Assembly (NCBI GenBank): GCA_946402065.1 | Contig: CAMIVR010000019.1 | Coordinates: 1 to 49,812 of the forward strand | Direction of reading: 5' to 3' | Length of the DNA: 49,812 nucleotides | From: an uncultured Brevibacillus sp. | GTDB lineage: Bacteria > Bacillota > Bacilli > Brevibacillales > Brevibacillaceae | Shown: piece by piece, positions 16,324 to 24,951 of the stretch | How the letters are laid out: every line of letters starts with the position of its first letter | How positions within the stretch are numbered: position 1 is the stretch's first letter | The notes under the pieces: model-generated | Databases searched by the model: none | Seen by the model: the letters and a program-made list of their open reading frames with translations, nothing else | What the model was told of the DNA's origin: nothing | Made by a program: the position numbers and the translations under genes

Positions 16324-17271
16324 ATGGCAGAAATTATCACAGTCGGAGAGATCCTTGTAGAGGTCATGGCAAAGCACGTGGGACAGACATTCGAGCAGTC
16401 CGGAGAGTTCGTCGGGCCGTTTCCCAGCGGGGCGCCAGCGATCTTTATCGATCAGGCGACAAAGGCGGGCAGCAGCGGTGCGATTCTCTCCAAGGTAGGC
16501 AATGACGGCTTCGGCCGGCTGAATGTAGAGCGGCTCAAGCGCGATGGCGTCGATGTCCAGTACATCGGGACGGTTGCCGACAAGACGACAGGGATTGCGT
16601 TTGTCACCTACAAAACAGACGGCGATCGCGATTTTATCTTTACGTTAAAGGATTCGGCAGCGGCCAGCATCACCCGTGATGATATCGCTGAGGCGATGTT
16701 TACAGGCAGCCGCTACTTTCACATCATGGGCTGCTCTGCCTTTAACGAAGAAATGATAGCCGCGTTCAAAAAGGCGATCGCGATTGCCAAAGCAAAACAG
16801 GTAAAGATTTCATTCGATCCGAATGTGCGCAAGGAACTGATGGAAAATGCAGCGATGAAGGAGTTCATCCTCTATGCGCTTAGCAGCTGCGACATTTTTC
16901 TGCCAGGGGAAGAAGAGCTGAAATACATTACCGGCCTTGCTGACGAGCAGGAGGCTGTCGCGGCCGTGCTCGCCCAGAATGCAAGCTGTGTGGTCGTCAA
17001 GCGCGGGCATCGCGGCTGCACTGCGTACGAACGAGATGCCGTCTTTTCAGCAAAGCCGTACCGGACAGACGAGGTTGATCCGACGGGGGCAGGCGATTGC
17101 TTTGCCGGAACGTTTATTTCGCTGATCAGCCAGGGCCGGTCGACCGAAGAAGCGCTCAAATACGCCAATGCCTCCGGGGCGTACGCGGTCTCGCGCAAAG
17201 GCCCGATGGAAGGGACGGCGACGCTTGACCAACTGGATGCTTTTATCAAAGAGCGAGGTGCGCAGGTATGA
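16324..17271 (+). CDS. PfkB-family sugar kinase
   Basis: A 315-residue ribokinase-fold kinase. It has the substrate lid region after GEFVGPFPSGAPAIF, and the catalytic/anion-hole signature DPTGAGDCFAGTF (catalytic Asp in GAGD) near residue 258. In this operon it should phosphorylate the imported sugar at C6 (tagatose- or fructose-kinase type activity), feeding the next kinase. ATG at 16324 follows GGCAGGAGAA. Its stop overlaps the next start by 4 bp (ATGA). Confidence 0.9.
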   Translation: MAEIITVGEILVEVMAKHVGQTFEQSGEFVGPFPSGAPAIFIDQATKAGSSGAILSKVGNDGFGRLNVERLKRDGVDVQYIGTVADKTTGIAFVTYKTDGDRDFIFTLKDSAAASITRDDIAEAMFTGSRYFHIMGCSAFNEEMIAAFKKAIAIAKAKQVKISFDPNVRKELMENAAMKEFILYALSSCDIFLPGEEELKYITGLADEQEAVAAVLAQNASCVVVKRGHRGCTAYERDAVFSAKPYRTDEVDPTGAGDCFAGTFISLISQGRSTEEALKYANASGAYAVSRKGPMEGTATLDQLDAFIKERGAQV

Positions 17272-18215
17272 TCACGACCGTTACCGTAAACGCTGCGATC
17301 GACAAGAGCTACAAGCTGGCCGCCGTTGGGCTCAATCAGGTGAATCGCGTAGCGGAAGTCTTCGCTGTTCCCGGCGGCAAGGGAATCAACCTGGCGAAAG
17401 TCGTGCAGGCGCTGGGCGGCAAGGTAACTGCCAGCGGTTTTCTTGGCGGTACCAACGGTCAGTTTATCCACCAGCAGCTGCAGCGGTCAGGCATTGTCAG
17501 TGATTTTGTCCAAATTGAAGGCAACTCACGGGAAACGATCGCCATTCTCGATGAGTCGGGAGCCGCGCCGACGGAGCTGCTGGAGCCGGGGCCGATCATA
17601 TCGGCAGTGGAACAGCAGCAGCTTGTCGAAAAAGTAGCGGCACTGGCGAAGACGAGCACGGTGGTTGCTTTTTCCGGCAGCCTCGCCAGAGGGATCGCCC
17701 CCGACTATTACAGCAGACTGATTCAGGCTGCCAAGCAACAAGGGGCGATCACCATCCTCGATACGAGCGGCGAGCCGCTGGCAGAGGGACTTGCCGGCAA
17801 GCCGCACATCTGCAAACCGAATCGCGAAGAGCTCGCACAACTGCTAGGCTATCGCCTCGACAGCAGGGAAGAGGTGCTGCTCGCAGCCCGGCGCTTGCTC
17901 GACAAAGGTATTCAGGCCGTGATCGTCTCACTGGATGCGGAAGGCTCGCTCGCCGTGACAGCGGATGCGGCGTGGCAGATCACGCCGCCGCGGATTCACG
18001 TGAAAAACACAGTCGGCTGTGGCGACTCGCTCGTGGCCGGGATTGCCTTTTATCTCCAACAGCACGGCGGAACAATGCAATCAGCGGTATTGGTTGAGGC
18101 CATCCGTCTGGGAACGGCGGCAGCTGCCTCCAACGCCACGCAGCAAGCTGCGGGCTCGATTCAACCCGAACAGGTCCACGAATTTCTTGCCGACGTTACG
18201 ATCGAGCGGCTTTAG
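17268..18215 (+). CDS. 1-phosphofructokinase / LacC-family hexose-phosphate kinase
   Basis: A 315-residue PfkB kinase of the FruK/LacC branch: it opens with TVTVNAAIDKSY, has the PGGKGINLAKV substrate motif, and carries NTVGCGDSLVAG as the catalytic loop. LacC-type members phosphorylate tagatose-6-phosphate to tagatose-1,6-bisphosphate, FruK-type ones fructose-1-phosphate. Coming after a first kinase and before a GatY-like aldolase, the second phosphorylation of an imported ketohexose is the natural reading. It is translationally coupled to the preceding kinase. Confidence 0.9.
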   Translation: MITTVTVNAAIDKSYKLAAVGLNQVNRVAEVFAVPGGKGINLAKVVQALGGKVTASGFLGGTNGQFIHQQLQRSGIVSDFVQIEGNSRETIAILDESGAAPTELLEPGPIISAVEQQQLVEKVAALAKTSTVVAFSGSLARGIAPDYYSRLIQAAKQQGAITILDTSGEPLAEGLAGKPHICKPNREELAQLLGYRLDSREEVLLAARRLLDKGIQAVIVSLDAEGSLAVTADAAWQITPPRIHVKNTVGCGDSLVAGIAFYLQQHGGTMQSAVLVEAIRLGTAAAASNATQQAAGSIQPEQVHEFLADVTIERL

Positions 18216-18248
18216 CATCATCTATCAGAAAAAGGAAGGTGTATTCAG

Positions 18249-19103
18249 ATGGGTTTAGTTTCATCCACTCCACTATTACAGGATGCACGCAAAAACGGGT
18301 ACGGCATCGTCGCCTTTAACGTCCACACGCTGGAGATGCTCCAGGCCGTGGTGGAAGCAGCGGAGGAGACGAGATCCCCGCTGATTTTGCAGACAACCGT
18401 CGGCACTGTCAAGCATCTCGGTTTGGATTACCTCGTCGCCAATGCGAAAGTGGCGGCGGAAAAGGCAAGCGTGCCAATTGCTCTGCACCTCGACCATTGC
18501 ACGGACTTCGACTTGCTCGTCCAATGCTTGCGTGCCGGCTACACGTCCGTCATGATCGATGCGTCGATGCATCCGTTCGAGGAAAACGTACAGCGGACAA
18601 AACGCGTGGTGGAGATCGCCAAAGCACTCAATGTCAACGTGGAGGCAGAGCTCGGCAAGGTCGGCGGAGTCGAGGATGACATCGTCGTCGATGAGGCTGA
18701 CGCACTGCTGGCTGATCCGGATGAATGCAAGCAGTTTGTCGAGCTGACCGGTGTAGCGACACTGGCTCCGGCGATCGGCACCGCACACGGCATTTACAAG
18801 GGCGAACCGAATATCGACTTCAAGCGGATTGAAGAAATCGCCAAGCGCGTGCAGGTTCCACTCGTCCTGCACGGCGGCTCGGGGATTCCGGGTGAGCAAG
18901 TACGCCGGTGCGTTTCGCTTGGCATGGCCAAGATGAACGTCGCGACTGAGTTGAAAAATGCGTTTTCAGAGTCTATGAAACAATCGTTTAGGGACAACCC
19001 GGGCGAGCTGGATCCGCGCAAGTACATGGTACCGGCCAAAGAAGTAGTCAAGCAGCTGGCCAAGCAAAAAATGGAGTTGTGCGGCTGTGTCGGAAAGGCG
19101 TAA
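18249..19103 (+). CDS. Class II ketose-bisphosphate aldolase (GatY/KbaY-like)
   Basis: A 284-residue Zn-dependent aldolase, exactly the length of E. coli GatY. The catalytic Asp82 and zinc His83 are in HLDHCTDFD, Glu134 is in VEAELG, His180 in GTAHGIY and His208 in VLHGGSG; NVATELKNAFS and the CGCVGKA C-terminus match tagatose-1,6-bisphosphate aldolases better than housekeeping FbaA. It should split the bisphosphate into glycerone phosphate and glyceraldehyde-3-phosphate, the last step of the operon. AAGGAAGGTG precedes the ATG. No clear terminator follows. Confidence 0.92.
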   Translation: MGLVSSTPLLQDARKNGYGIVAFNVHTLEMLQAVVEAAEETRSPLILQTTVGTVKHLGLDYLVANAKVAAEKASVPIALHLDHCTDFDLLVQCLRAGYTSVMIDASMHPFEENVQRTKRVVEIAKALNVNVEAELGKVGGVEDDIVVDEADALLADPDECKQFVELTGVATLAPAIGTAHGIYKGEPNIDFKRIEEIAKRVQVPLVLHGGSGIPGEQVRRCVSLGMAKMNVATELKNAFSESMKQSFRDNPGELDPRKYMVPAKEVVKQLAKQKMELCGCVGKA

Positions 19104-19272
19104 AGCGGGCTCTTCCCCTATCATCGGCACAACTGATTTTGTGCGACTATCAGCCCTATTTCCATAGAGCTAGTTACGCATCCAAGCAGTCGGAAGAATT
19201 CCCTCATAAAGTAGTAAGGAAAGATCACTCGCAGACAGTGGTTTTTACCAACGAAACAAGGAGGGAAGGATC

Positions 19273-19362
19273 ATGAGCAGATGTGGCGGTGGCTTTTTCG
19301 ACGGAGGTTTCCTCTGGATCCTCATAATCATTTTTATCATTTTCGTGTTCTTTGAAAATTAA
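19273..19362 (+). CDS. YjcZ-family tiny sporulation membrane protein
   Basis: A 29-residue peptide: a Gly-rich head (CGGGFF...GGF) followed by a single very hydrophobic helix of Leu/Ile/Phe. This is the pattern of the YjcZ/TIGR01732 family of sporulation-associated transmembrane peptides in Bacillales. AAGGAGGGAAGGA sits just upstream of the ATG and a terminator follows, supporting expression as a single gene. The spacer from the aldolase gene (19104-19272) shows no terminator that I can identify. Confidence 0.85.
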   Translation: MSRCGGGFFDGGFLWILIIIFIIFVFFEN

Positions 19363-19400
19363 CGGCTAACAACTCATCAGCTTTGCCCCCCCTCAAAAAA

Positions 19401-19443
19401 AGAGTTCCTTCTTGCTGCCGTGGAGAAGGGACTCTCTTTTTTT
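19401..19443 (+). terminator. Terminator after the sporulation peptide gene
   Basis: AGAGTTCCTTCT pairs with AGAAGGGACTCT with one mismatch, followed by seven T. A repeat element starts directly after the T-run. Confidence 0.85.
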
Positions 19444-19528
19444 GGTCGATAGGAATTGATAAAAATTCCTATCGACATAAGCGCAACTAAGGCTCGCCAA
19501 AAAGCTTGGCGTAGCCAAGTTATCTAAC
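19444..19528. repeat. IS200/REP-like double-hairpin element, copy 1
   Basis: First hairpin: GTCGATAGGAATT (19445-19457) pairs with AATTCCTATCGAC (19464-19476). Then ATAAGCGCAACTAA, then a second hairpin GGCTCGCC / GGCGTAGCC with one base missing, ending CCAAGTTATCTAA. A second copy lies at 29316-29400. Between the copies the first stem differs by a paired change (G-C here, A-T there), which preserves pairing. No transposase is attached. Confidence 0.75.
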
Positions 19529-19842
19529 GAATGAATTGGTTGCATAACGATCCAGTCGTTGCTCGCTGCGATCCTGGATGATTGGCAAGACAAGGCAGAT
19601 CAACAAATAGCTCGGGGCAGCCTCTGTGAATATACCAGCAGCGGTTCGTACGTAGCAGCGGCAATCTCCTGCGCTCGTACTGTATCGTTGTCTTTGTGCA
19701 CGACCAGTCGGGTAGAATGAAAAATAGCGCTCGTTGCGATTGCTGCATTCTGCATGCGCACAAAAGAATGATAAAATAGAACGGGAATTTGCCATTTTAC
19801 AAGATGGTGGGAAAAGACATCGAGATAGGAGAGCGATTTGCC
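19529..19842. other. Gene-free spacer with possible promoter
   Basis: No credible gene on the plus strand. Minus-strand frames are open in patches and could be a decayed remnant, but I do not recognise them. An extended -10 box TGATAAAAT (19769-19777) lies 65 bp upstream of the next gene and is a plausible promoter for it; no good -35 is seen. Confidence 0.35.
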
Positions 19843-20244
19843 ATGAACGATTGGCGCATGTATACGGACGGGAGCGGGGAAGAGAGGAACCATGTAGCGT
19901 GGCACGAAGTTTTAAAGGCGATCTCCGAGCTGGACGGCAGAGAGAAGACACTCGTACACGCAGCCTACGGCGAGCATGTCGATCTGGTCATCGGCGGGGG
20001 GAATGACGGGTCGGTCCTCGTGCAGTGGAAAGAGTACGAACCGGGTGAACAGCATTTTGTGCTGGTAGCGGACCGGGCAGAGGACGCAGTGCCCCGGGTC
20101 TTGACGATCGAAGGGGCAGGGGTAGAGCTTCCGGCTACCTGGTGCATTCCGCTGGAACAGGCCGTTCCAGTATGTGGCGACATCCTGCGAACATGTGAAA
20201 AACCGGAATATCCGGCATTGCGCTGGATAGCGTTGGAGCTGTAG
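19843..20244 (+). CDS. Imm1-like (possible immunity) protein
   Basis: A 133-residue cytosolic protein. The layout is like the Imm1 family: early WHEVLKAISEL helix, then VDLVIGGGNDGSVLVQW strands, a middle LVAD segment, and the C-terminal YPALRWI strand. Imm1 proteins neutralise deaminase-type toxins of polymorphic toxin systems. Recognition is by pattern only, and no toxin gene is adjacent, so it would be an orphan immunity gene. ATG at 19843 follows ATAGGAGAG; the frame is open from 19789, but without a site there. Confidence 0.4.
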   Translation: MNDWRMYTDGSGEERNHVAWHEVLKAISELDGREKTLVHAAYGEHVDLVIGGGNDGSVLVQWKEYEPGEQHFVLVADRAEDAVPRVLTIEGAGVELPATWCIPLEQAVPVCGDILRTCEKPEYPALRWIALEL

Positions 20245-20477
20245 AAAAACGAGGGGGATTGTCTGGTATACTTCAGGGAGAGCTCTGTTACCTTAGTGAA
20301 AGGAACCGTTGCGAACTTTTGAGATTCGCACTACGAAAGGGGCATGCTATCACATTCGGAACCGTGGGCGTGCAGTCGGCAATTTTTCTGTAACATTTTT
20401 CTCGGAAATCCAGTCAAAGTTCATAGAACCGCATTTCCGCATGGGAGATGCCACGTACTTGACGAAGGAGCGGATGA
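20245..20477. other. Spacer without a recognisable gene
   Basis: About 230 bp between the Imm1-like gene and the stalk-domain gene. No supported gene, and no clear terminator or sigma-A promoter pair. Confidence 0.3.
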
Positions 20478-21251
20478 ATGATGCGTTTGAAACTATTGGC
20501 AGCCGGGCTTGTCGGATTGCAGCTCTTCCTCGCCGTGCCGGTACTGGCGGAAGCCCCCGCCACGGTTTACGTCAACAGCGACAAGGTCGCACTGAAGCAC
20601 CAGCCGATTTTTATTAACAACAGCCTGTACTATGCCGCAGACGATTTGGCCCAACTGCTGAAGGGAACAGCAAAGCTCGAACGCCACTTTCTGACCTTGC
20701 GGGTGGGCGAGAATGAGCTTGCCTTTAATCTGGATACGAACCAGGTCGGGGTGAAAAACAAGTGGCTGACGCTGGAGCAAGGCGGCGTCCTGCGCAATCA
20801 GACAGCGTACCTCCCCGTGCGCTGGGTAGCAGAACGGCTGGGGAATCGCGTAAAGTGGGATGCTAGCACCAAAACGGCCCAAATTATCCTCAAGGAGGCG
20901 GCGCAATTGGATCAATTTGTCGTAGAAGACCCATCGGCGCTCACTGCTGATGAACAGGCGTTTGTAGCAAGTGTCAAAGGAGGCACCGGCGTCCACCAAA
21001 AAGGGAACCTGGTCGTCATCGCCCGCGGGGAATCCCCCAATCCCGGCTATGGCATCGCCTACGTGAAGCAGCAGCTTAGCTGGGAAAAGCTGACGATCTA
21101 CGTCAAACTGACCAAGCCGGAAGCCGGAAGGATGTACCCGCAAGTCATTTCCTACCCGTATTTGCTGGGCAGAGTCGAGCTGTCTCCGTACACGACGATT
21201 AGCGTCATCGATGTGGATACCGGTGAGCCGCTGGTCAATCCGAATAATTGA
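20478..21251 (+). CDS. Secreted protein with stalk (copper amine oxidase N-like) and PrcB-like domains
   Basis: A 257-residue secreted protein. The signal peptide ends near AEAPA (about residue 26). Residues 30-140 form a copper-amine-oxidase-N/stalk domain, with FINNSLYYAADDLAQLL and the typical YLPVRWVAERLG and VKWDASTKTAQI segments. Residues about 150-250 look like a PrcB C-terminal domain: NLVVIARGESPNPGYGI then paired strands. PrcB-type domains occur in cell-surface protease complexes; stalk domains are common in Paenibacillaceae envelopes. AAGGAG precedes adjacent ATGs at 20478 and 20481. Confidence 0.8.
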   Translation: MMRLKLLAAGLVGLQLFLAVPVLAEAPATVYVNSDKVALKHQPIFINNSLYYAADDLAQLLKGTAKLERHFLTLRVGENELAFNLDTNQVGVKNKWLTLEQGGVLRNQTAYLPVRWVAERLGNRVKWDASTKTAQIILKEAAQLDQFVVEDPSALTADEQAFVASVKGGTGVHQKGNLVVIARGESPNPGYGIAYVKQQLSWEKLTIYVKLTKPEAGRMYPQVISYPYLLGRVELSPYTTISVIDVDTGEPLVNPNN

Positions 21252-21327
21252 ATGGACAAAAAGGGAAGAATTGTATAAAGTAAGAGATAAGTGTTTTTAC
21301 CAAGGCAAAAGGAGGTGCAAGGACGTA

Positions 21328-21462
21328 ATGAAACGTGTTCAAGATTGGATGGTCGTTGAAATCAAGTCGATTACACATGATTTTTCACGCAAAGGGGGAA
21401 GTCTGCCCTTTTTTCGACCTACAATTGAACCGTTTTGTATCAGGCGTACCTTGCATTCGTAG
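21328..21462 (+). CDS. Small uncharacterised ORF (44 residues)
   Basis: An ATG at 21328 is preceded by a near-perfect GGAGGTG (21311-21317), about 10 bp away. The 44-residue product is basic and mildly amphipathic (opens MKRVQDWMVVEI), with no signal peptide, Cys pair or known motif. It is followed within 60 bp by a strong terminator. The ribosome site and terminator argue for a real gene; the unrecognised sequence argues for caution. Confidence 0.4.
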   Translation: MKRVQDWMVVEIKSITHDFSRKGGSLPFFRPTIEPFCIRRTLHS

Positions 21463-21522
21463 CGAACAACAACGATCCGATACTTGCATGTCCAGATAAG
21501 TATCCGCATTTTTAAAAGCACG

Positions 21523-21556
21523 AAGCCACAGGTGTTGTATGCCTGTGGCTTTTTTG
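21523..21556 (+). terminator. Terminator before the ABC-F gene
   Basis: AAGCCACAGG pairs with CCTGTGGCTT across a 9-nt loop, then TTTTT. Confidence 0.88.
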
Positions 21557-21631
21557 TGTTTTCCAAAAATGTTTGTTGGCCAAACTTCGAATCCAGAATT
21601 CACACGAGAGAAATCGAGAGGAATGATTGAG

Positions 21632-23698
21632 ATGATTATTGTCGCAACCCAAAATGTGCAGAAAAGCTATGGCGCCGATCCTGTGCTGACCCAGGTCACT
21701 CTGGAAGTCAAGGCAGGTGAGCGCGTCGGGATTGTCGGACCCAATGGTGCGGGAAAAACGACGCTGTTCAAGCTGCTGATCGACGCGGAAGCACCAGACG
21801 CAGGGGAGATCTATAAAGCCAAAGGCAGCAGGTGGGCCTATCTGCCGCAGCATCCGCACTACGATGCAAGCTGGACGGGCAGAGATGTGATCGCCAGCGC
21901 GTTTCTCGAGGTGGCCGAGATAGAGCGTCAGATGCGCAGTCTCGAGCAGGAGATGAGTCAAGCCGCGCTGGCCGCAGAGGATGGAGAGAAGCTCACCCGG
22001 TTGATGAGCCGCTATCAGCAGCTTCAAGAGGAGTTCGAACGGCGGGACGGCTATTTGCTGGAGACGAAGATGGCCAACGTCATCAACGGACTGGGGATTG
22101 CCGAGGAAATGCTGACGACGCTGTTTGAACAGTTGAGCGGTGGCGAAAAGACGAAGGTCGGTCTGGCCAAGCTGCTGTGTGAACAGAGTGACGTGTTGCT
22201 CCTGGACGAACCGACAAACCATCTCGACGTGGAAGCGATGGAATGGTTGGAAGGCTTTTTGCGCGAGTATCCGGGGACGATCCTGGTCATTTCCCATGAC
22301 CGCTATTTTCTCGATGCCGTTGTCACGGCGGTCTGCGAAGTGGATGGCGGCGAGGTGACGTCTTATCAAGGCAACTATACAGCGTATGTGAACGAACGCG
22401 AGGAACGGCTGCTGCGCCAATTCGCCGAGTACCAGGAGCAGCAGAAAAAAATCAAGAAAATGCAGGAAACGATCAAACGGCTCAAGGAGTGGGGCAATCG
22501 TTCCAACCCGCCAAATGAAGCATTCCATCGCCGGGCGAAAAGCATGGAAAAGGCTTTGGCCCGGATTGAGCGAATCGAGCGGCCCAAGCTGGAAGCAGAG
22601 CGGATGGGGCTGAGCTTTCAAAAATCGGAGCGGAGCGGTACAGATGTGTTGATCGTTGAGCGGCTCAGCAAATCGTTTGCGGAAAAACACCTCTTCTGTG
22701 ATGCCGACCTGCTCTTGCGCTACGGGGAGCGAAAAGCGCTGCTCGGTCCAAACGGCTGCGGCAAATCGACACTGGTGAAAATTCTCTTGGGTGAGCAAGC
22801 ACCTGACAGCGGCCATGTTCGCCTGGGCAGCAACGTCAAGATTGGCTATTTGTCGCAGCAGGCGATCGAAGGTGATCCGAAGCGCAGAGTGATTGACGCG
22901 TTCCGCGAATACGCCCATGTTCCAGAAGGCGAGGCCAGGCACAAGCTGGCACGGTTTCTGTTCTACGGCGAGCAGGTGTTTAAAAAAGTCGGTACGCTGA
23001 GCGGAGGCGAGCGGATGCGCTTGCGGCTGGCCCAGCTGATGCAGCAGGAAATCAACCTGCTGATTCTCGATGAACCGACCAATCACCTCGATATTGAAGC
23101 GCGCGAGACGCTGGAGGAAGCGGTGGCCGAGTTCCGCGGCTCGCTGTTTATCATTTCCCATGACCGCTACTTTTTGCAAAAGATCGTGGATGGCGTGTTC
23201 TGGGTCGAGCAGCAGGCAATCGTGCACTACGAGGGCACGTATGAAGAGGCGCGGAGCAAGCGCAAAGAAAAGCTGCAGTCGGCGGGAGAGCAGCCGCACC
23301 GGCGGATGGCAGCCGGTAAATCGGATCGGCGGGACATTCAACAGAGGAGTCGACAAGACAGTCAGAGGGATGACAATCAGGCCAACCAAGCTGAGCAAGC
23401 AAGAGAAAGCCGGCAACAGCAGCCGGGGCAGAAGGAGCAACAGCCACAGGAGAACAGTGCGCAACAGCGCGCTTCTGCGGAGACGCAGCACGGCAAGCGG
23501 ACATCGCGAAACACGTACAAGATCGAAAAGCTTGAGCAAGCCATCGCGGAACTGGAGCAGCAAAAAACAGTCTGGCAAACGCTGCTGCAGGACGAAGCAG
23601 CCGATTATCAGACGTTGATCGAGCGGCAAAGACAGTTGGATGCATGCGAGCAGGAACTGTCGAAGCTCTATGACGACTGGTATGAGCTGCAAGCGTGA
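21632..23698 (+). CDS. ABC-F family ATPase (ribosome-associated type)
   Basis: A 688-residue cytosolic protein with two ATPase domains and no membrane part. Domain 1: Walker A GPNGAGKTT, signature LSGGEKTKV, Walker B LLLDEPTNHLD. The ABC-F interdomain linker (about 235-310) is Arg/Lys-rich. Domain 2: GPNGCGKST, LSGGERMRL, LILDEPTNHLD. After residue 540 comes an unusually long, low-complexity Gln/Arg/Ser/Glu linker and then a C-terminal coiled coil (Uup/YdiF-type). ABC-F proteins relieve stalled ribosomes or protect them from antibiotics; which applies here is not decidable. The ATG at 21632 is favoured by GAGAGGA upstream. Confidence 0.9.
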   Translation: MIIVATQNVQKSYGADPVLTQVTLEVKAGERVGIVGPNGAGKTTLFKLLIDAEAPDAGEIYKAKGSRWAYLPQHPHYDASWTGRDVIASAFLEVAEIERQMRSLEQEMSQAALAAEDGEKLTRLMSRYQQLQEEFERRDGYLLETKMANVINGLGIAEEMLTTLFEQLSGGEKTKVGLAKLLCEQSDVLLLDEPTNHLDVEAMEWLEGFLREYPGTILVISHDRYFLDAVVTAVCEVDGGEVTSYQGNYTAYVNEREERLLRQFAEYQEQQKKIKKMQETIKRLKEWGNRSNPPNEAFHRRAKSMEKALARIERIERPKLEAERMGLSFQKSERSGTDVLIVERLSKSFAEKHLFCDADLLLRYGERKALLGPNGCGKSTLVKILLGEQAPDSGHVRLGSNVKIGYLSQQAIEGDPKRRVIDAFREYAHVPEGEARHKLARFLFYGEQVFKKVGTLSGGERMRLRLAQLMQQEINLLILDEPTNHLDIEARETLEEAVAEFRGSLFIISHDRYFLQKIVDGVFWVEQQAIVHYEGTYEEARSKRKEKLQSAGEQPHRRMAAGKSDRRDIQQRSRQDSQRDDNQANQAEQARESRQQQPGQKEQQPQENSAQQRASAETQHGKRTSRNTYKIEKLEQAIAELEQQKTVWQTLLQDEAADYQTLIERQRQLDACEQELSKLYDDWYELQA

Positions 23699-23736
23699 GG
23701 CAGCCAGGCAAGCATTGCAAGCCGGTCGATGAGCCA

Positions 23737-23774
23737 AAAACCCCACATCCTCTACGACGATTGTGGGGTTTTGC
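23737..23774. terminator. Bidirectional terminator (ABC-F / MFS)
   Basis: AAAACCCCACA pairs with TGTGGGGTTTT between the convergent ABC-F and MFS genes. It overlaps the 3' end of the MFS reading frame. Confidence 0.85.
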
Positions 23775-24951
23775 TATCTTCCATTATTGGCTGCGGCAAG
23801 CGTCTGTTGCCGGCGAGAAACGCGATCAGGATAACAACCATCAGGATGCCACCGGTTATGTACGGGCCATTCGGGTGCCACGCATACGCAGCACCGCCTG
23901 CGAGCGGTCCGAGGATGCGGCCCAGGCTGTCCATCGAACTGACGGCGCCGTTGGTCACACCTTGACCGTGTGTGGTGCGCTGGGTTACCATCGCTGTTCC
24001 TGCGGCGCGGATCAGACCGCCGCCTGCTCCAAACAGCGACAGGAACAAGGCAAAGCTCCAAAAGCCGGCGCCAAACGGTATCGCGATGAAGCCGACAGCG
24101 TAGCAGAGCAAACCGATGGCAAGAACGTTCGCCTCGCCGAAGCGTTTGACCAGCTTGCCGATCAATCCGCCCTGGACGGCAGCCGCGATAATCCCCATGA
24201 CGAGGAACATGTAGCCCAAGTCCATCGAGGTCATGTGGTACAGATCACTGATGTAGAGGGCAAACGTCGTCTCCAGTCCGGCCATGGAGAACGAAGCGAT
24301 AAACAGCACGACGTACAAAAGCGACAGCGGTCCGGACAGTGCGGTAAACGGGTTGAGCCGTTTTTGCCTCTGGCGCGACTGCAGCTGCAGCCGTTTTTCT
24401 TTCGGCAAGCTTTCCGGCAAGACGAACAGGACGAACAGGAACGTCAGGAAGGCAACGCTTCCCGAAGCGATAAACGGTACGACGAATCCATATGTACTGA
24501 GCAAGCCGCCGATCACGGGTCCGAACACGAAGCTGAGCCCAACCCCGGCTCCGATCATCCCCATTCCCTTGGCGCGTTCTTTTGGCGGGAATACGTCGGC
24601 CACCATAGCGTTGACGGTGGGCATGCCCGCGGCTGAGACGATTCCGCCCAAAATGCGGTAAATGAGCATCTCTGTATAGCTTGTCGCCAATCCGAAAAGG
24701 ATGAATGTAATGGAAAAGCCGATAAGTGCAAACGCGATCAGGCCCTTTCGCCCGACGCGGTCAGACAGGCTGCCCCAGATGGGAGCAAAAATGAATTGCA
24801 TGATGTTGTAGCTGGCAAACAGGATTCCGATTTGCAGCGAGCTTGCCCCTAACTTTTCCGCGAATAACGGTAAAATCGGAATAATGATGCCAAAGCCGAG
24901 CATCATCAAGAACATGATGAAGAATAAGAGGACCAACAGCTTCTTATTCAC
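23752..24951 (-). CDS. MFS efflux transporter (TetA/multidrug type)
   Basis: A 399-residue carrier with twelve helices. Motif A is clear in the loop between helices 2 and 3 (GSLSDRVGRKG), and the motif C-like region of helix 5 reads GAGVGLSFVFGPVIGG, marking a drug:proton antiporter. The substrate is unknown; it is close to the Bacillus YfmO/TetA-like exporters in layout. The GTG at 24951 has a GCGGGGG-rich site upstream on the minus strand. It is convergent with ABC-F and divergent from the gene at 25148. Confidence 0.88.
   Translation of the reverse strand: MNKKLLVLLFFIMFLMMLGFGIIIPILPLFAEKLGASSLQIGILFASYNIMQFIFAPIWGSLSDRVGRKGLIAFALIGFSITFILFGLATSYTEMLIYRILGGIVSAAGMPTVNAMVADVFPPKERAKGMGMIGAGVGLSFVFGPVIGGLLSTYGFVVPFIASGSVAFLTFLFVLFVLPESLPKEKRLQLQSRQRQKRLNPFTALSGPLSLLYVVLFIASFSMAGLETTFALYISDLYHMTSMDLGYMFLVMGIIAAAVQGGLIGKLVKRFGEANVLAIGLLCYAVGFIAIPFGAGFWSFALFLSLFGAGGGLIRAAGTAMVTQRTTHGQGVTNGAVSSMDSLGRILGPLAGGAAYAWHPNGPYITGGILMVVILIAFLAGNRRLPQPIMEDSKTPQSS

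Noticed and set aside
19600..19905. Minus-strand frame of about 100 codons near the Imm1-like gene
   Set aside because: It overlaps the start of the Imm1-like gene, lacks a ribosome site, and I cannot match it to a family; at most a decayed remnant.
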